Program-made: the position numbers and the translations under genes
NCBI RefSeq assembly: GCF_009766095.1
Contig: NZ_LMUD01000016.1
Coordinates: forward strand, 469,063-533,062
Origin: Granulicella sp. S190
GTDB lineage: Bacteria > Acidobacteriota > Terriglobia > Terriglobales > Acidobacteriaceae
Reading direction: 5' to 3'
Length of the DNA: 64,000 bases
Part shown: positions 45,248 to 54,173 of the stretch, one piece after another
Layout of the letters: every line of letters begins with the position of its first letter
How positions within the stretch are numbered: position 1 is the first letter of the stretch
The notes under the pieces: generated by a model
Database searches by the model: none
What the model was told of the DNA's origin: nothing
What the model saw: only the letters and a program-made list of their open reading frames with translations

Positions 45248-46399
45248 ATGCGAAGACTCTGCTCCCGCCTTCAACTCGGACGTCACAATGCAGGCGTAGT
45301 CGCCGACACGAACGAGCGCCAGTCAGAGCAGGGCTTCATGCTGGTAGGACTCATCGTTGCCATCTTCATCATCCTTCTGGTGCTCAGTATCGCTGCGCCG
45401 AAGGTCGCGATGGAACTGAGGCGTGAGCGCGAGGTAGAAGCCGTGCATCGCGGCAACCAGTACGTCCGCGCCATCCAGCTCTACTACCGCAAAAACAACA
45501 CCTACCCCGCCACCATCGACGCACTCGCAAAAGGTACACCCGTAAAGTATCTCCGTCAGGACTATGTGGATCCCCTCACCGGCAAGGCGGACTGGCGTCT
45601 GATCCACGTAGGCGAGGCCAAGACCACCGTAAAGGGATTCTTCGGTCAGCCGCTCGCAGGCCTCGCGCCGGGCTTGGGAGCCGCAGCATCGCAGGTTTCG
45701 TCCGGAGGCACCGGCAACGGCGCGGCAGGTTCAAACTCCGCCTTCGGATCTTCCAACAGCGGTGCCTCCGGTTCAAGCCCTGGATACGGATCTTCGAGCA
45801 GCAGCTCCTTCGGTTCTTCCGGTTCAGGATCAAGTGCGTTTGGGTCGTCCTCCTCCTCAGGTGCGGGAGGATTTAGCAGTAGCACTCCATCAGGAACCAC
45901 TTCGGGCAGCTCCACAACCGGCACAGGCTCCTCCGGCTCGGGCTCGAACGGCATAGCAGGCACCAGCACGCCCGGCTCACCCATCAGTGGTCAGTCGGCT
46001 AGCAGCTTCTCCGGCAGCGGAGCCCCCTTCGTCGGAGTAGGAATCCCCAAAGAGGCCACTTCGATCGTCGTCTTGAACGAGCAGACCACCTACAACACCT
46101 GGGAGTTCATCTATGACCCGCGCATCGAGCAGCTCAAGGCGAAGGCTGGTTTGCTTGGGGGAGGAGCCCAGGGCATAGGGGGCAGCACCCCAGGCTCAAG
46201 CATCGGCGGTGGAACCTCCAGCTTCGGCTCCTCCGGATCCAGCTTTGGCTCTGGCTCCTCTGGCTCATCCAGCTTCGGGTCATCTTCCGGCTCCAGTTTC
46301 GGCTCCGGTTCCTCAGGCTCCAGCTTCGGATCGAGTCCCTCCTCAGGAGCGCAGGGTTCAGGAACGTCCTCGCCAACCACCCCACAGCAGCCCCAATAA
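45248..46399 (+). CDS. GspG-like pseudopilin with long Ser/Gly-rich tail
   Basis: A 383-residue pseudopilin-like protein. The prepilin cleavage site is after the Gly of SEQG, followed by FMLVGLIVAIFIILLVLSIA, the single N-terminal helix. The usual Glu at position +5 is Gly. The conserved GspG body follows, including YVRAIQLYYRKNNTYPATID and YVDPLTGKADWRLI. From about residue 155 the protein becomes very Ser/Gly-rich (SSFGSSGSGSS-type units) for over 200 residues, interrupted by a conserved-looking block WEFIYDPRIEQLK. The start at 45248 follows GAAGGAA. Confidence 0.85.
   Translation: MRRLCSRLQLGRHNAGVVADTNERQSEQGFMLVGLIVAIFIILLVLSIAAPKVAMELRREREVEAVHRGNQYVRAIQLYYRKNNTYPATIDALAKGTPVKYLRQDYVDPLTGKADWRLIHVGEAKTTVKGFFGQPLAGLAPGLGAAASQVSSGGTGNGAAGSNSAFGSSNSGASGSSPGYGSSSSSSFGSSGSGSSAFGSSSSSGAGGFSSSTPSGTTSGSSTTGTGSSGSGSNGIAGTSTPGSPISGQSASSFSGSGAPFVGVGIPKEATSIVVLNEQTTYNTWEFIYDPRIEQLKAKAGLLGGGAQGIGGSTPGSSIGGGTSSFGSSGSSFGSGSSGSSSFGSSSGSSFGSGSSGSSFGSSPSSGAQGSGTSSPTTPQQPQ
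45716..46005 (+). repeat. First Ser/Gly-rich low-complexity coding tract
   Basis: A tract within the pseudopilin gene where the codons TCC, TCT, TCG, AGC, GGA, GGT and GGC recur, coding runs such as SSFGSSGSGSS. It may expand or contract by slipped pairing. A second tract lies at about 46160-46350. Confidence 0.7.
46160..46350 (+). repeat. Second Ser/Gly-rich low-complexity coding tract
   Basis: Repeats coding SSFGSGSSGSS-type units at the end of the pseudopilin gene, after the conserved WEFIYDPRIEQLK block. The tract is similar in composition to that at about 45716-46005. Confidence 0.7.
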
Positions 46400-46420
46400 T
46401 CACCCGGCAGCGAAGCGCCG

Positions 46421-47534
46421 CTAAGGCTTCTTCGCAGTCTGATCGACAGTGCGAAGCCGCCCAATCCGCCCATGCGGACCCACCACAAACGGAAGCGACA
46501 GCGCATTCCAGCTCTGATCCGCATCCCGCGGATCAGTCGCCGAAGGCTTTAGCGGCCGCCAGTTCTTTCCACCATCCAAGGAGAGATCAGTACCATTCGG
46601 CCCGACAGCAATCCACAACCTTGCGCCAGCATCATAAGCCACTGAAGAACGATACCCCGCAGGCAAGCTCTGTGCAGCCTGCCAGTTCTTTCCGCCATCC
46701 GAAGAGACAGCCGCAGTCCCCGAAGATTGATTAGCACTTTGATAGTCGCCACCGACCGCAACCCCATGCACGCCATCTGGAAAGCTAAGCGAGAACACGC
46801 CCGAACTCGAGTTCGCTCCCGCCAGCGGCACCGGTACTCTCTCCCAACTCGCAATCACTGCCCCCGCAGCACCACGGCCGTTGTTTGAGATCAGGCGATA
46901 GACAGAGGCTCCCCCAGGGCCGCCGGTTCCAAACCACAAAAGAGGTCGCGAGTTTGGACTATCCTTCGGTGCCATCGCCAGGGCCGAATTACTCGGCCGC
47001 AAACCCACCGACTCCCGGCAGCGACTTAAGCCCCTCTTGATTGCCCGGTGACGACCACGAGTTATCGCTTCGCGGAAATCCAACGAGGAACCTCCCCTTC
47101 ACCGGATCTCCCAGGATCAATCCGTGATCCCGGCTGCGATACTGAACTGCATCCCAAAATCCATCCTTATCCGGATTCGTGACCAGCAGCTTCCACGTCT
47201 GACACCCATCCGTCGTCTTATACAGTCGCGACTGATCACCCGGCCCGCTCGACATCACCACAGCGTTTTTTTCATCGAAGCCCTGCACTCCGCGAAAGTC
47301 CAACTTCTCCGCCCCCGGCGGAACATTACACGTCTGCCACAGATAGCCGCCATCCTCTGTCCGCAGCACCGTGCCGTTGGTCCCGCTGGCCCACGCCACA
47401 CCGCCGCCCACATTGTGAATCCCGCGCAGGCTCGCGGTCGTATGAGAATCTTCCAGATCCCACTGCGCATGAGCGCAAGCAGAACCTCGGATCACTGCAA
47501 AGGTCAGCATCAGGAGAAAGAAAAAGGGTCGCAT
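46421..47534 (-). pseudogene. Frameshifted YCF48/BNR-type beta-propeller gene
   Basis: Two overlapping reverse frames code one protein. The first (47534 down to a TAA at 46989) starts MRPFFFLLMLTFAVIRGSAC with a signal peptide and ends in GVGGFAAE. The second frame continues with SNSALAMAPKDSPNSRPL and carries SSDGGKNWQAAQSLP and LSLDGGKNWRPLKPS, the Asp-box/BNR repeats. Removing one base near 46994 would join them as GFAASNSALAMAP. The full protein would be a roughly 370-residue exported YCF48-like propeller. It is either a real frameshift or a sequencing error. Confidence 0.8.
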
Positions 47535-47674
47535 CTGCTGATTAGTGTATGACGGGACTGCTCACACCTTCTGTTGCCACAATCCACTACCTGCACGAGG
47601 ATTTACCCGGAAACGATTAAGCAAGTTGCGACACCATTCTTTACACGGTGCCAGCCACACCCCGGAGGGATTCC

Positions 47675-49102
47675 ATGAGACACCTTCAATGGGCCCGAAC
47701 TCTTAGCCTCGCCTGTGCTGCCTTCTGTGCCGCCCCGTCGACTACCGCGCAGAACGGCAATCACAGAAACAACTCCGCGCCGGCCTACACACGCCAGCAG
47801 CAATCTCAAGCACCAAGGCCAACTCGCCCCACAGCCGCCCCGCAACTGCCAGCGCCGCAGAGGCAATCCCCGCCCAGACCGAAGGCCCAGTCTGCACTAG
47901 GCGCAACTGGCCAGCCGTCATCCGCCCAGACTGCGACGCCTGGCATGTTTCAGTACACGAATAACTCAGGGCGGCGACCGAACCAACCAAACGCGACTGG
48001 ATCAAATACTCCACCAACAAACTCCACTCCTTCGCGTGGAAACTCGGATAGCCCAACGTACGGATCGAACTCTCCGAACAAGGGCTCCCAGGGTCCTTCG
48101 ACGTCTTCGAGTGGCAACTACATGTCGACGGGCATGACGGAGCAAACTCCACAATCAAGCTCTTCCAATAACAACGACCAAAAGCCTTCGGATTCAAACC
48201 CGTATGGTTCGCGAACAGGTCCAAACTCCAAGAGCCCTCAAAATCCAAACAAGCCGAAACCGGCTCCAAATCCACCGATCCGTGGGCATGGACAGGGAAG
48301 AGGACAACCCAATCCCCCGCCAAACCCTCTGCGGCCCAGTCCACAAGCCCCGTCCTATGGGATGCTTCCACCGCAGCCACATCAACCCTCGCTGCAGCTC
48401 ACCTCGCCGCCTCCGGCTGCGCCTTCCTCCTCGACCACCCAACCGCAGTCCAGGGACCCATCCAGCCAACAACAAGCTCCCTCTCCGGCCACTCCTCCGG
48501 CGTCGCCCGCTTCGACCACGGCCGCTTCAACGGAACCAACGTCGAACACGCAAAGCTCCCGACAGTCTCAGCCACCGCCAAGTCAGGACGACACAACATC
48601 CACTACCGCAACCAAACCGCCGCATAATCCCCCATCACCTGCCGTTTTAACCCTGAGGGCATCAACCAAAACCCCAGTGGTAGGCAGAAAGGTGGTCGTC
48701 ACGCCTACGCTGACTCCATCCCAGCCTGGGACGAGTTATCAGCTCAACTGGGGTGACGGGTCGGCGATAGAAACAGTAACTGGCGCGGGCACACATCACT
48801 ACGCGAAAGCGAAGCTATACAAGGTCTCAGCCAGAACCAAGGTCGAAAATCGTGTGTTGAACCACGAGATTCTGCTTCAGGTCGGACCCGTGCTCTGGCC
48901 TCGAATCATCATCTCTCTGGCCGCACTGTCTGGGTTGGGTTTCTGGCTCCTCCACCCGGTCCTGAAGGTGACGGCGAGCTATCGCTGGGGCGCGCCCGGC
49001 GTGCCGGAGATGAAGCTCTTGAGCAGAAAACCTTATTTCTCGTTGAGCTTTGAACCTGGTTACGGGCCCGCTGAAGAGCGCATTACCTTTCTCAAAAAAT
49101 GA
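47675..49102 (+). CDS. Exported Pro/Ser-rich protein with C-terminal PKD-like domain and membrane helix
   Basis: A 475-residue protein that I recognise only in parts. A signal peptide (LSLACAAFCAAPSTTA) is followed by about 300 residues of Pro/Ser/Asn/Gln/Thr-rich low complexity. A PKD-like Ig domain follows (PVVGRKVVVTPTLTPSQPGT, YQLNWGDGSAIETVTGAGTH). After it come a transmembrane helix (IIISLAALSGLGFWLLHPVL) and a short C-terminal tail. The start at 47675 has GGAGG before it. The Pro-rich part may span or protrude from the envelope. The gene following it overlaps or abuts the stop. Confidence 0.75.
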   Translation: MRHLQWARTLSLACAAFCAAPSTTAQNGNHRNNSAPAYTRQQQSQAPRPTRPTAAPQLPAPQRQSPPRPKAQSALGATGQPSSAQTATPGMFQYTNNSGRRPNQPNATGSNTPPTNSTPSRGNSDSPTYGSNSPNKGSQGPSTSSSGNYMSTGMTEQTPQSSSSNNNDQKPSDSNPYGSRTGPNSKSPQNPNKPKPAPNPPIRGHGQGRGQPNPPPNPLRPSPQAPSYGMLPPQPHQPSLQLTSPPPAAPSSSTTQPQSRDPSSQQQAPSPATPPASPASTTAASTEPTSNTQSSRQSQPPPSQDDTTSTTATKPPHNPPSPAVLTLRASTKTPVVGRKVVVTPTLTPSQPGTSYQLNWGDGSAIETVTGAGTHHYAKAKLYKVSARTKVENRVLNHEILLQVGPVLWPRIIISLAALSGLGFWLLHPVLKVTASYRWGAPGVPEMKLLSRKPYFSLSFEPGYGPAEERITFLKK

Positions 49103-49125
49103 CGCAGACCCCGATAGGAGGAGCC

Positions 49126-49746
49126 ATGACGAAGGCCGCAGAAAGCAACGGAGAAAAAGGAAAGACTGCTGTTCTCACCGAAAATATGAGCGTAGGAGAT
49201 CTCTTCTCGCTCGTCACAGGCGGCGAGACCGAGAGCGATATAAAAGCAGGACTCGGCGCGGAGGAGTTGACCGAACTCCGCAAAAAAGTGCCGAAGATGG
49301 TCTCGTGGACCAGCGTGCAGGAGGGCGTCAGCGACTCCCTGGCTGAAGCGATGCACATCAGTGTGCTCGCAACCCTCGCTAACGGATGGAAGCACTACAA
49401 AGTGTTCATGGAAGACGTGAAGCGCAGCCGCAGCAACCCGGAGGTGGAGATCGTCTCCGCCATCGCCGACCACGCCATCCACTCCACCCTGCATCCCTAT
49501 GTCGACGTAAAACTTGGAGGCAAGACCGTGCATGAGATCGCCTTCGATGTAGGTCTCGTCACGACCATTCGAGGCTTACTGCTCGGACTCAAGAATGGTG
49601 AGATCGTCTCGGTCGAGCTCGGCGAGTGCGAGTGGGCAGGAAAGATTGCAGTCGCCGAGGTGGAGGTTCTGGAGCGAAAGCTGAAGAAGCTCACCCTCCC
49701 TGGTCATCTCCGTCTCAAGCGTGGCATCCCGATTCCAATCAACTGA
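49126..49746 (+). CDS. Hypothetical protein, partner candidate of the PKD protein
   Basis: A 206-residue protein of unknown function. It has no signal peptide. Its sequence is mostly helical with the recognisable stretch MSVGDLFSLVTGGETESDIK and a C-terminal segment SVELGECEWAGKIAVAEVEV. The start at 49126 has a strong AGGAGGAG ribosome site, and an alternative ATG at 49099 overlaps the previous stop in the ATGA pattern. Close spacing suggests co-transcription with the PKD protein. It may sit on the cytoplasmic side of the membrane. Confidence 0.65.
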   Translation: MTKAAESNGEKGKTAVLTENMSVGDLFSLVTGGETESDIKAGLGAEELTELRKKVPKMVSWTSVQEGVSDSLAEAMHISVLATLANGWKHYKVFMEDVKRSRSNPEVEIVSAIADHAIHSTLHPYVDVKLGGKTVHEIAFDVGLVTTIRGLLLGLKNGEIVSVELGECEWAGKIAVAEVEVLERKLKKLTLPGHLRLKRGIPIPIN

Positions 49747-49753
49747 GCCCCAT

Positions 49754-52399
49754 CTATTTGGGCGCAAGCGTCAGCGTGTGCGTGGTCACAGCATCCACCG
49801 CCGCATGGCTGAAGGGCAGAGGAAAGGTCGTGCCGTGATACCACGCAGGCCACTGATCCAGAAACCATGGACTGACCGGATCGGAGGACTCGCCAAGCAC
49901 CAGGTTCAGCGTGCTGTGGTCGAACTCCGAGAAGTCGACAGTAAGACGCTCCGACGGCCCAAAGCTGCGGCCAACCTGCTTCACCGTAGTGTCGTCCCCG
50001 CTCTGGGGATTAAGCCCCGGGCCGGTAGCTAACCCAAGGATGCGCTGAAGAAGCGGAGATTGGCCGTAGATCGGATGTTCAATCTCGCTGGGCCGGAACT
50101 GGCCATAGCGCCACTGCGCGAGGTCGCCAGGGGCGTGATTGTCGGCGAGCGCCTTCGAGACCGCAGCCGTAAGCAGGTCGTCCCACGTCGGATACGAAGG
50201 CGGAAGCCAGCGCCCGGGCGTATGCATGATCAGCCACTCCTCGGCGTAGGCCTTGTTCCCCCACGTGTACAGCGCCGCCCCGGTAAGGCGATGTTCGCCC
50301 GGCTGGAGATCCGATCTGATCTCAGGCTGAGTCTTCATCTGTGGGTCGAGCAGCAACGGCCACAGGGACGCCCGCGTCGCAACGACGATCGCTGGCGCGG
50401 CAATATCGGCGTCGACACTGCCGTTCCAATCCCTCAACAAATCGGCAGCCTGGTGAAGCCGCTTCGCAGCGCTCTTGTCTGTCGTAAACTTAGGCTCCGT
50501 CGCGTGGTCGATGGCATACGCCAGTCGCTGCGCAATCGCATGGTCCACATCCGAGTACACATCGGTCTGGAGCGCCAGCATATCGGCAGCGGTAAGGTGA
50601 TCTTTCGTCTCCTTCGCGCGTGCGGTCAGCACCCTCCAGATGCGCTCATTACGGTAGGGAGCGGCCCAGTTCAACGTGACAGGGTAAGGATAGTCATCGC
50701 TCGTCACGCGAGCGTTGGCCGTGGCCAGAATCCCATTCGGCGGATCGATAGCCTGCGGAAGCTTCTCATAGGGAATCGTCCCCACCCACTCCTGCGTAGC
50801 GTCAAGCGCATCGCTGGGAACGGGGCTTATTGGGCTCGGCGTCGCCACGTTGCCTCTAATCGGAATCCTGCCGACCGCGTGATACCCGATATGCCCCTGG
50901 TCGTCCGCGTACACAAGGTTCTGCGCAGGGCCGCCGAAACTGGAGAAGGCAGCGACAAGGCTCGTTCCGTCGGCAGCAGTATTCATCGCAAAAAACGACG
51001 GAGTCACATTCGCCGGATCGTAGATCGTCCATCGCAGCGAAAGGCTGCGCCTCTCGCTGGGCAGGATCCCCGAAATCAGGGGAGTCGTCACCCCGCCATG
51101 CTGTGTCGCGGGAACGTCCAGCAGCACGTCCTTCGCTCCCTTCACATGCAGCACCTCCTGCTGGTGAATCACCGCATGCCAGCCGCCATCCGCCGACTGA
51201 TACTCCATCCCACTGTCGTTGCCGCGTGTGTGCTCCACGTAAACGTCCTGCACCTCCGCGCCAAGATTCGTAAACCCCCACGCCACATGCGCGTTATGCC
51301 CTACGATGATGAACGGCACCCCGGGCAGAGACACTCCGGCAACATGAAGATCCCCGCCAGGCATCGGCGCTTCAAGATCCGCCTGATACCAGATCCCAGG
51401 AACACCGTGCGCCAGGTGCATATCGTTCGAGAGCAGCGGCTTGCCCGTAGCCGTATGTGCGCCCGAGACCACCCAGTCATTCGACCCCGCAAAGCACCCT
51501 TCGCAGACCGGGTTCTTCAGCGCCCCCTGCAAGGCGAGCAGATCCTCCGCGCTCGTCGCCTGCATCGCCGGCCTTCGCAGCTTCGTCTGTGACTCATCCA
51601 GCGGAATATCGGGAATATCCTGCTGCGGCGCCGTCAGGTCCACCGTCGGAAGAGCAGGCGGATGATCCCGCCACGAGCCCACCGGGTAAAGATCCGCCAC
51701 CAGGTTCATCGGCAGTCGCGCCGTCAGCGCCTCGCGGTTCAGCTCCTGCGGAAAGCTGTTCGTCAGATCCTGAAACATCACCAGCCCCACCAGCAGCGAA
51801 TCCCGCGGAGTCCACGGAGCAGGCTCATACCGTAGCAGTCGAAACTCCAGCGGCAGATGCGCGCTTTGCGTAGCAATCGAGGCATTCACCCCCGCCGCGT
51901 ATCGCTCCAGCAGGTGTAGCTGATCCGCTGGCAACACAGCCAGCGCGCGATCAGCCGCAGCACGGATCTGCAGCGTCCTCTGCACCCGGTCATGCGGAAT
52001 CAGCGAAGCCCCCAGAATCTCCGCAAGACTCCCTGCCGCATGACGTCGCAGCGCATCCATCTGCCACAGCCGGTCCTGTGCCGTCACATACCCCTGTGCC
52101 ATCACCAGGTCGTCCAGCGAACCCGCCCGAAGATGTGGAACCCCGTGTCCATCGCGCTGCACCGTCACCGGACCAGACAATCCCGCCACATAAATCGCGC
52201 CATCCACCTGCGGCAGCGCATCCTGCATCGCCTGCCTCGTCCAGTGGCGGGCATAATAAAAGCCGATCACCCCGCAGATCAGCACCAGGCAGGTAAAAAT
52301 CGCTACCAGTCGAAAAAACATGCGCCTGCGTCGAACCTGCACGGCGGTACGGGCTTCTTCAGGGGAGGCTGCGGCGGCGATCGATTCGTACGGATTCAT
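49754..52399 (-). CDS. Penicillin acylase family (Ntn-hydrolase) protein
   Basis: An 881-residue self-processing amidase precursor. A signal-anchor helix (LVAIFTCLVLICGVIGFYYA) lies near the N-terminus. The alpha region starts at GPVTVQRDGHGVPHL, with LVMAQGYVTAQDRLWQMDAL. The nucleophile Ser of the beta chain is in CFAGSNDWVVSGAHTATGKP near residue 306, followed by LLSNDMHLAHGVPGIWYQ. It would hydrolyse acyl amides, for example acyl-homoserine lactones or beta-lactams, in the periplasm, but the substrate is not evident. It abuts the convergent small gene ending at 49746. Confidence 0.92.
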   Translation of the reverse strand: MNPYESIAAAASPEEARTAVQVRRRRMFFRLVAIFTCLVLICGVIGFYYARHWTRQAMQDALPQVDGAIYVAGLSGPVTVQRDGHGVPHLRAGSLDDLVMAQGYVTAQDRLWQMDALRRHAAGSLAEILGASLIPHDRVQRTLQIRAAADRALAVLPADQLHLLERYAAGVNASIATQSAHLPLEFRLLRYEPAPWTPRDSLLVGLVMFQDLTNSFPQELNREALTARLPMNLVADLYPVGSWRDHPPALPTVDLTAPQQDIPDIPLDESQTKLRRPAMQATSAEDLLALQGALKNPVCEGCFAGSNDWVVSGAHTATGKPLLSNDMHLAHGVPGIWYQADLEAPMPGGDLHVAGVSLPGVPFIIVGHNAHVAWGFTNLGAEVQDVYVEHTRGNDSGMEYQSADGGWHAVIHQQEVLHVKGAKDVLLDVPATQHGGVTTPLISGILPSERRSLSLRWTIYDPANVTPSFFAMNTAADGTSLVAAFSSFGGPAQNLVYADDQGHIGYHAVGRIPIRGNVATPSPISPVPSDALDATQEWVGTIPYEKLPQAIDPPNGILATANARVTSDDYPYPVTLNWAAPYRNERIWRVLTARAKETKDHLTAADMLALQTDVYSDVDHAIAQRLAYAIDHATEPKFTTDKSAAKRLHQAADLLRDWNGSVDADIAAPAIVVATRASLWPLLLDPQMKTQPEIRSDLQPGEHRLTGAALYTWGNKAYAEEWLIMHTPGRWLPPSYPTWDDLLTAAVSKALADNHAPGDLAQWRYGQFRPSEIEHPIYGQSPLLQRILGLATGPGLNPQSGDDTTVKQVGRSFGPSERLTVDFSEFDHSTLNLVLGESSDPVSPWFLDQWPAWYHGTTFPLPFSHAAVDAVTTHTLTLAPK

Positions 52400-52512
52400 A
52401 GCTTCCTCGAAGTGTAAATGGAGAGCAGTCGCCCATGCATACCGCCGCTGTCCGCGTCGATAAATCCCCTTCTATATCCTCTAATTTGTTCTACTGGAGA
52501 CTCGGGGGTGTC

Positions 52513-54138
52513 ATGGAATCTGGATCCAGTCTGCATGCTGTCGAGACCGTCATTCTGCTCTTGCTCGTCATGGTCGCTGCGTTTGCCGCGATGGCGCGCC
52601 GTCTCAAGGTGCCCTATCCCATCGTCCTTGTCTTGGCCGGCCTGCTCATCAGCTTTCTGCCGCATATCCCGCGTGTCCCGCTTGACCCCAACGTCGTCTT
52701 CGTCGTCTTTCTCCCGCCCCTCCTCTACGCCTCTGCGTGGACCATGTCATGGCGCGAATTCCGCCGCAACGCCGTCGTCATCGGCCTCCTCGCCGTCGGC
52801 CTGGTCGGCTTCACCGTCTGGGGCGTCGCCTTCTTCTCCGACCACTTCATCACCGCGCTCGACTGGAAGGCCGGCTTCCTCCTCGGCGCCGTCGTCGCCA
52901 CCACAGACGCCATCGCCGCCACCTCCATCGCGAAGACCCTCGGCCTGCCCCGCCGAATCGTTGACATCCTCGAAGGCGAAAGCCTCTTCAACGACGCCAC
53001 CGGCCTGCTCGCCCTCGAGATCGGCGTAGGTATCATCCTCGGCGGCCAAACCCCCACACTGGGCGGAGGCCTCGTGAGGCTCGGCTACCTCGTCGTAGGC
53101 GGCATCCTCATAGGGCTGCTAATCGGCTTCATCGTCAGCTGGCTGGAGAAGTTCATCGACGACGGCCCCGTCGAGCTCGTCGTCAGCCTCGTCGTCCCCT
53201 ACGCCGCCTATCTCGCAGGCGAGCGCGCCCACGCCTCCGGAGTCCTCGCCGTGGTCGCCTGCGGCGTCTTCATGAGCCGCAAGAGCACCCAGTTCTTCTC
53301 CCCCGCCGTACGCCTGCAGGTACAGGGCGCATGGGACGCCCTCACCTTCATGCTCAACGGCCTCGTCTTCGTCCTCATCGGCCTGCAACTCCCCTACGTC
53401 CTCACCGGAATCCACGGCAGATACACCACCGGAACACTCATCCTGTACGGGGTTGTCTTCAGCATCGTGCTCATCACGCTGCGTCTGGTCTGGGTCTTTC
53501 CCGCCATCAAAACCGCGTCGTTCGTAGAGCGCCGTCTCATGAAGCACGCAGAAGATCCCCTTCAGCCCCGCGAGGTCTTCGTCGTCGGCTGGACCGGCAT
53601 GCGCGGTGTGCTGGCGCTGGCCGCAGCCATCTCCGTCCCGGAGGTGCTCGGCGACGGCCGTTCCTTCGAAGCGCGGAATCTGATCGTCTTCCTCGCCTTC
53701 TGCGTCATCCTCGTCACTCTCGTCCTCCAGGGCCTCACCCTCCCGGCTCTCATTCGCGTCCTCGGCCTCGCCGGTGTCTCAGGAATGGACCCAGAAGAAA
53801 AAGAGGCGCGCCGAATCGTCCTCAAGGCCGCAGTTCGCCACCTCGAAGAAGGGCGCAAACGCGACGGACACGACACCGAGCATGTGTACGACGATATCCT
53901 TCACCGCTACCGGCACAAACTCGCGGCTATCGGCGTCGGCAAAGAAGGAGAGCTGCACGAGGTCGATACCGAGGCCATCTCCCGCATGCAGGCCATCCTC
54001 GAAGAGGCGCTTCAGGCGGAGCGCCGAACCCTGATCGGTCTGCGCGACAAAGGAAAGATCGGTGACGACGTTCTGCGCACCATCGAACGCGAGTTGGATC
54101 TCGCCGAAACCCGCTATCAGGGAACCCCAATCGCCTGA
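52513..54138 (+). CDS. Na+/H+ antiporter of the CPA1/NhaP type
   Basis: A 541-residue protein with about twelve transmembrane helices. It shows LLEL-like PPLLYASAWTMSWREFRRN, the central TDAIAATSIAKTLGLPRRIV and ILEGESLFNDATGLLALEIG, where the Asp-containing segments are the ion-binding sites of the family. A cytoplasmic regulatory tail of about 110 residues follows. The start at 52513 follows GGGGG and precedes the first helix directly. A longer frame from 52435 is possible. The protein would expel Na+ or K+ in exchange for protons. Confidence 0.92.
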   Translation: MESGSSLHAVETVILLLLVMVAAFAAMARRLKVPYPIVLVLAGLLISFLPHIPRVPLDPNVVFVVFLPPLLYASAWTMSWREFRRNAVVIGLLAVGLVGFTVWGVAFFSDHFITALDWKAGFLLGAVVATTDAIAATSIAKTLGLPRRIVDILEGESLFNDATGLLALEIGVGIILGGQTPTLGGGLVRLGYLVVGGILIGLLIGFIVSWLEKFIDDGPVELVVSLVVPYAAYLAGERAHASGVLAVVACGVFMSRKSTQFFSPAVRLQVQGAWDALTFMLNGLVFVLIGLQLPYVLTGIHGRYTTGTLILYGVVFSIVLITLRLVWVFPAIKTASFVERRLMKHAEDPLQPREVFVVGWTGMRGVLALAAAISVPEVLGDGRSFEARNLIVFLAFCVILVTLVLQGLTLPALIRVLGLAGVSGMDPEEKEARRIVLKAAVRHLEEGRKRDGHDTEHVYDDILHRYRHKLAAIGVGKEGELHEVDTEAISRMQAILEEALQAERRTLIGLRDKGKIGDDVLRTIERELDLAETRYQGTPIA

Positions 54139-54173
54139 TCACGTAGCAGCCGGCATCGCATCAACTCATTCAG

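Noticed and set aside
45716-46350. Repetitive DNA considered as a CRISPR or tandem-repeat array
   Set aside because: The repetition is in Ser/Gly codons of one open frame, without uniform repeats or spacers.
50060-51592. Forward frame of 510 codons opposite the penicillin acylase gene
   Set aside because: Arg/Pro/His-rich shadow of a gene with an intact catalytic Ser motif.
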